A stretch of 64,000 nucleotides of DNA from an uncultured Akkermansia sp. (lineage in GTDB: Bacteria > Verrucomicrobiota > Verrucomicrobiia > Verrucomicrobiales > Akkermansiaceae), in NCBI GenBank assembly GCA_947601655.1, contig CANQGG010000001.1:84524-148523 (forward strand), given 5' to 3'. This document shows, in pieces, positions 60,207 to 64,000 of this stretch. Positions within the stretch are counted from its first letter, which is position 1. Every line of letters starts with the position of its first letter. Under the pieces are notes generated by a model. That model was not told the DNA's origin and made no database searches. It saw only the letters and a list, made by a program, of their open reading frames with translations. The translations under genes were made by a program, and so were the position numbers.

Positions 60207-61562
60207 ATGGAAACGAAGGTACGCACAAGGTTTGCGCCATCACCCACAGGGTATCTGCATATTGGCGGTGCGCGCACAGCGCTGTTCAATTACCTCTTCA
60301 CGCGCAAAATGGGAGGCACCTTTGTACTGCGCATTGAAGACACGGATCAGCAGCGGCACGTGGAGGAAGCCATGCAGGCGATATTCACGGGGATGCGGTG
60401 GCTTGGACTGGACTGGGACGAAGGCGAGGGGGTTGGTGGGCCATATGAGCCGTATTACCAGAGCAAGCGCGGGAAGATTTACGACCGCTATTTTCAGAAA
60501 CTCGTGGATGCCGGAAAGGTGTACGAATGCCCCGCGCCGAACAAGCGGGATGCGGATGGCAACGAAATCCCGAACACGAGCGAAGGGACCGTCTGGCGTT
60601 TTCGCTTTCGACGAGATGGTATTATCACTCTGCACGATGCCGTATGTGGCGATATCAGCGTGGACTACACGAACGAAGAAAATACGCCGGATATGGTGCT
60701 CAAACGCACGGATGGATCGTACATCTTCCATCTGGTCAATGTGGTGGACGACATCGAGATGAAGATCACGCACGTCATCCGCGGAGAGGATCATATCATG
60801 AACACATTCAAGCACCTGCAGCTTTTCGAAGCTTTTGGTGAGAAACCGCCTGTGTATGCGCACATACCTCTCATCCAGAACCCGGACGGCTCAAAAATGA
60901 GCAAGCGCGACGTAGGAGCGCAGCTGGGCAGCTATCCGGAGGAGGGCTTTCTGCCGGAGGCTGTCGTGAATTTCATTGCTCTGCTGGGCTGGAATCCCAA
61001 AAATGAACGTGAGGTCTTTTCCATGCGGGAGCTTATCGACCTTTTCTCCCTGGAACACGTGAACCGCGCCGCCGCCAAGTTTGACATCACCAAGTGTAAA
61101 TGGATGAATCAGCAGCACATCCAGCGGCTCATGCCGGAAGATTTTGTACGGCGCGCACTTCCGTTCTGCACTGCCGCCGGATTGGAAGATACCCCTGCTC
61201 TGCGCGAAGCCATCGCGGGAGTGCAGGAAAAAGTACAGTTGCTCTCTGAGGTCCCGACCTGGGTGCGTTGGGTACAGGGTCCGGTGTATGAAAAAGAAGC
61301 TATGGAGAAACTCCAGGACAACGCGCGGGAAATGCTCAATCTCATCGCCGATGCCTTCCGCAGTCTGCCGGACTGGAATGCACAGGTCGCCTTTGCCCTC
61401 ATCAAGCCCCTCTGCAAGGAACACGGCGTAAAGGTCGGCGCCGGTATGTATCCACTACGCCTCGCTCTCACCGGAAGCCATGTGGGGCCCGGGATGGATG
61501 TGCTGCTCTCTGTGCTGGGGAAGGAGGAGACCCTGCATCGCATGGAAATCTTTCCCTGCTGA
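60207..61562 (+). CDS. gltX: Glutamyl-tRNA synthetase
   Basis: The 451-residue class I synthetase charges tRNA-Glu. The HIGH-type motif is PSPTGYLHIGGARTALFNYL and the KMSKR motif is GSKMSKRDVG, with the family's VIRGEDHIMNT in between. ATG 60207 gives the standard METKVRTRFAPSPTG start; the longer frame begins before the promoter. There is no clear Shine-Dalgarno site, in line with a leaderless start. queA follows after 26 bases. Confidence 0.96.
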   Translation: METKVRTRFAPSPTGYLHIGGARTALFNYLFTRKMGGTFVLRIEDTDQQRHVEEAMQAIFTGMRWLGLDWDEGEGVGGPYEPYYQSKRGKIYDRYFQKLVDAGKVYECPAPNKRDADGNEIPNTSEGTVWRFRFRRDGIITLHDAVCGDISVDYTNEENTPDMVLKRTDGSYIFHLVNVVDDIEMKITHVIRGEDHIMNTFKHLQLFEAFGEKPPVYAHIPLIQNPDGSKMSKRDVGAQLGSYPEEGFLPEAVVNFIALLGWNPKNEREVFSMRELIDLFSLEHVNRAAAKFDITKCKWMNQQHIQRLMPEDFVRRALPFCTAAGLEDTPALREAIAGVQEKVQLLSEVPTWVRWVQGPVYEKEAMEKLQDNAREMLNLIADAFRSLPDWNAQVAFALIKPLCKEHGVKVGAGMYPLRLALTGSHVGPGMDVLLSVLGKEETLHRMEIFPC

Positions 61563-61588
61563 AATTGTAAGACCCGGTTATTTTCCAC

Positions 61589-62566
61589 ATGCGCACGGCA
61601 GATTTCGATTACACCCTGCCTCAGGAACTCATCGCGGATCGTCCGCTGCCGGAACGCTCTGCCTCACGCATGATGGTGGTGCATCGAGACACGGGGCTCA
61701 TTGAGCACCGGCACTTCCGCGACCTTCCGAGCTATATCCGCCCCGGCGACATGCTCGTGCTCAACGATACAAAAGTTGTACCTGCACGCTTTTTCTCGAA
61801 TGACGGCAGCATTGAACTCGTGCGCGCCGGTATGATGGGTGAACTCGTCTGGAAATGTCTTGTGCGGCCCGGTCGTAAGATGAAAATTGGCCGCAGCGTG
61901 CAGATTGGTCCCTCCACAGGCATTGTCGAAAGCATTGATGCCGAAGGCTACCGCTTCATTCGTTGGGATCGCCCCGTGGATACTGAAACCTTCGGTCGCC
62001 TCGCCCTGCCCCACTACATGAATCGCGAGAGTGATCCCGCCGATCGCGAACGCTATCAAACCATCTACGCCGCACATGAGGGTGCCATCGCCGCTCCCAC
62101 CGCCGGACTGCACTTCGACCGGAAACTGCTCAACTCCCTGCCGCACTGTTTTCTCACCTTACACGTCGGCGTCGGTACTTTCCGCCCGGTGAAGGTTGAC
62201 CGCGTGGAAGAACACCACATGCACACCGAATCCTTCTACCTCCCGCCATCTGCCGCGGATGCCATCAATACAGCCAAACGCGTGATCGCCGTGGGAACCA
62301 CCAGCGTACGGGTGCTTGAGACGCAAGCGGCGCGACATGGTCTCCCACTGCAATCAGGCGAAGGGGAAACGGACATCTTTATCTACCCAGGCTTCCAGTA
62401 CCAGGTCACCGAAGCATTGATCACGAACTTCCATCTCCCACAGAGTACGCTCATTATGCTCGTAAGCGCCTTTGCAGGACGCGAGCTTATCCTGGAAGCA
62501 TATCGACGTGCCGTGGAAGAACGGTATCGGTTTTTCTCGTACGGCGACTGCATGCTCATCCTTTGA
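61589..62566 (+). CDS. queA: S-adenosylmethionine:tRNA ribosyltransferase-isomerase
   Basis: QueA transfers and isomerises the ribosyl part of SAM onto preQ1 in tRNA to give epoxyqueuosine. The 325-residue product has ADFDYTLPQELIADRPLPER, MLVLNDTKVVPARF, GAIAAPTAGLHFD, HVGVGTFRPVKV, HHMHTESF and FHLPQSTLIMLVSAFAG, all typical. It is slightly shorter than usual (about 340-350) but complete. It is probably co-transcribed with gltX. About 200 bases without a recognisable gene follow before the convergent amidase gene. Confidence 0.96.
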   Translation: MRTADFDYTLPQELIADRPLPERSASRMMVVHRDTGLIEHRHFRDLPSYIRPGDMLVLNDTKVVPARFFSNDGSIELVRAGMMGELVWKCLVRPGRKMKIGRSVQIGPSTGIVESIDAEGYRFIRWDRPVDTETFGRLALPHYMNRESDPADRERYQTIYAAHEGAIAAPTAGLHFDRKLLNSLPHCFLTLHVGVGTFRPVKVDRVEEHHMHTESFYLPPSAADAINTAKRVIAVGTTSVRVLETQAARHGLPLQSGEGETDIFIYPGFQYQVTEALITNFHLPQSTLIMLVSAFAGRELILEAYRRAVEERYRFFSYGDCMLIL

Positions 62567-62766
62567 AAAGGGGGACCACGGACCATCCCCGGCTCTGTGA
62601 CGACGGTACAGATTCAGATGTCACTGCCGACATGGATGTGAAGAAAAATCCGTTATCTCAATGTCTGTCTCATGGAGACAAACCGTTCAGTCACGCAGAG
62701 TTAACCTCACTCGGAGAGCATTGCACCCTTTGCATGACAGCAGGGGCATCGGAAAATATCCGAAAA

Positions 62767-63849
62767 TCAACGATACTTTCCAGCCTTCTCTTTCTCCGAA
62801 CCGGTCCGATTGCTGCCAAAGCCGCTGTACATCGTGCGCGTGCTGCCTCCGCCTGTTCGTGGATGCCCCGTGGAACCTGTCCTTGTATTGCAAACATAGC
62901 GCACAATTCCATCGCAGATACACTGCGCAAGCGTGTCCTGGTAGGAGGAAGAAGATATTTTGCTTCCTTCCTGAGGATTCGTCACAAAGCCACCCTCAAA
63001 CAGAATGGCCGGGCGGCGGATTGTGCAAAGTACAGAAAAACGTGCTCGCTGGATACCGCGGTCAATGGCCGATGTCATGCGGATGCTATGAGAATGTACT
63101 GCTGTCGCCAGGGCGATATTTTCGCTGTCCTGGTTATTCCCCGCCAAATCTTCTGTGCGGCGGGTACGAGCAAAGGGGGAAGTGGTACCATGCGGCGCAA
63201 GCGTAAAGGTTTCTATACCGGAGGCTCCCGATCGCCCTGAATTATGATGGATACTGACAAAGAGCGAATCCGGAGTTCTGTTGGCAATAGCCACCCGCTC
63301 CCCGAGAGTTAGGAAAAAGTCGCGATCCCGAGTCATCACCACCTTAAAACCAGCTTTCCTCAATTTATCACGCAGCTTCAGTCCCACCGCCAGATTACAA
63401 TCCTTTTCCCGGGCATACGCACTCACTGCGCCGGCATCATGTCCTCCATGTCCCGGATCAATCACAACCGTAGTAATCTTTCCGTGCCCTGACAGACGCG
63501 GACGCAGCACCGGATCCACCAGTTTGTTCATGTCCATCGCCGAAATATACATCTCTCCGTCCCGCCCCTGCACCGGATATGAAAGAATGTACCGGTAGTT
63601 ATTCATGTAAAAATCCTGTTTCCCTTCCTTGAGCGACACCACGCGATTTCCCGCTCCAAAGGATTCATACCCTGCCTTCCCTTGCTTGCGGCTGAAGCCG
63701 TAAAAACGCCACACATCGGCCAACCGCACGTAGTCGATTCCGCCAAAACTGCTTCTTCCCCACTTTCCCACAGCTCCCGCCTGCTCTGCTACTCCGAGCA
63801 GAACACACATCATAATCACGAGCCAATTTCGTCTTCTATGCCCCGGCAT
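62767..63849 (-). CDS. N-acetylmuramoyl-L-alanine amidase (Amidase_3), exported
   Basis: The 360-residue periplasmic zinc amidase cleaves the bond between MurNAc and the stem peptide of peptidoglycan. A signal peptide (WLVIMMCVLLGVAEQAGA) is followed by an N-terminal beta domain (about 30-120) and an AmiC-type catalytic domain. Its motifs are VIDPGHGGHDAGAV (zinc His), AREKDCNLAV (zinc Glu), SIHHNSG (zinc His) and ILFEGGFVTNP (catalytic Glu). The last ~40 residues are a Gly/Ser/Thr-rich basic tail. A promoter lies just upstream. Confidence 0.92.
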   Translation of the reverse strand: MPGHRRRNWLVIMMCVLLGVAEQAGAVGKWGRSSFGGIDYVRLADVWRFYGFSRKQGKAGYESFGAGNRVVSLKEGKQDFYMNNYRYILSYPVQGRDGEMYISAMDMNKLVDPVLRPRLSGHGKITTVVIDPGHGGHDAGAVSAYAREKDCNLAVGLKLRDKLRKAGFKVVMTRDRDFFLTLGERVAIANRTPDSLFVSIHHNSGRSGASGIETFTLAPHGTTSPFARTRRTEDLAGNNQDSENIALATAVHSHSIRMTSAIDRGIQRARFSVLCTIRRPAILFEGGFVTNPQEGSKISSSSYQDTLAQCICDGIVRYVCNTRTGSTGHPRTGGGSTRTMYSGFGSNRTGSEKEKAGKYR

Positions 63850-63867
63850 TTCTTTTGAGCGGTTGTT

Positions 63868-63897
63868 ATTCTACCATGCAATCCTTCCTTCCCTCAA
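63868..63897 (-). promoter_or_regulatory. Sigma70-like promoter of the amidase gene
   Basis: Minus strand TTGAGG (63892-63897), an 18-base spacer and TAGAAT (63868-63873), 18 bases before the ATG. Confidence 0.45.
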
Positions 63898-64000
63898 GGA
63901 AAATTCTGTCCACGCACATGGACTGTGGATTGCAAAATTAAATGCAACACGACGCAGGCACAAAAAAGGTGCCAGTTGGTTCGTTGCAGGGTATATTAAT

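Noticed and set aside
62567..62766. Gap after queA as a possible small gene or RNA
   Set aside because: Only a GGGGA/TCCCC pair without a T-tract and words related to the 25.7-kb repeat; no frame or structure strong enough to annotate.
1..64000. tRNA, rRNA, transposase, integrase or prophage genes
   Set aside because: Gaps were read for cloverleaf-like or rRNA-like sequence and all frames for transposase or integrase motifs; nothing convincing was found.

Overview
The window reads as chromosome of a Gram-negative bacterium, most likely from the Verrucomicrobiota (Akkermansia-like). The clues are outer-membrane biogenesis lipoproteins (BamD, LptE), a TIGR04073-type exosortase-associated protein, a type II secretion / type IV pilus-like gene set with two adjacent GspE/PilB ATPases, an AhbC/AhbD-like radical SAM pair, and sigma70-like promoters (TTGACN - 17 bp - TANNAT) before many genes. 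The phylum is an inference from gene content. No rRNA, tRNA, CRISPR array, transposase or integrase gene was seen.

Layout. 0-25.5 kb is mostly housekeeping: the end of an ABC exporter, an unknown exported protein/lipoprotein pair, queE, a sugar-kinase-like protein with an orphan CHASE2 sensor, and a TIGR04073 protein. These are followed by a decayed radical SAM gene beside two small lipoprotein genes, the ahbC/ahbD-like pair, a class V aminotransferase, a thioesterase, bamD-lptE-rsmI, an FKBP prolyl isomerase, gspG/gspF/two gspE-type genes, a large Pro/Ala-rich membrane protein, an M42 aminopeptidase and purD. A 540-bp gap at 25.5-26.1 kb carries two copies of an imperfect ~70-80 bp repeat.

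26-58 kb is one 32-kb, same-strand surface-polysaccharide locus read right to left. From its start it encodes a glycosyltransferase; GDP-heptose synthesis (dehydratase, GmhA, HddA and a fused HddC-GmhB); a duplicated glycosyltransferase/epimerase unit in which one epimerase has decayed; a sulfotransferase fused to a membrane domain; and a sugar-acid module (cupin, two CMP-sugar synthetases, DRE-TIM aldolase, HAD phosphatase). Next come the two-gene RADAR phage defence system (rdrA, rdrB) and an O-acylation module (two AlgI/AlgJ pairs, FkbH, acyl carrier protein, MaoC-SDR fusion).

The locus looks built for switching. Its start lies about 30 bp behind a pair of 20-bp perfect inverted repeats enclosing 149 bp with a promoter pointing into the locus, which is the architecture of an invertible promoter. 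Two acylation genes carry homopolymeric G/C tracts of 9-10 bases mid-gene, and a third tract sits at the end of a CMP-sugar synthetase gene. Because rdrA/rdrB lie in the same transcription direction inside this locus, phage defence may be switched together with the capsule. This is an inference to be tested.

58.5-64 kb returns to housekeeping: a Pro-rich/acidic membrane protein, thioredoxin, gltX (possibly a leaderless mRNA), queA and an N-acetylmuramoyl-L-alanine amidase.
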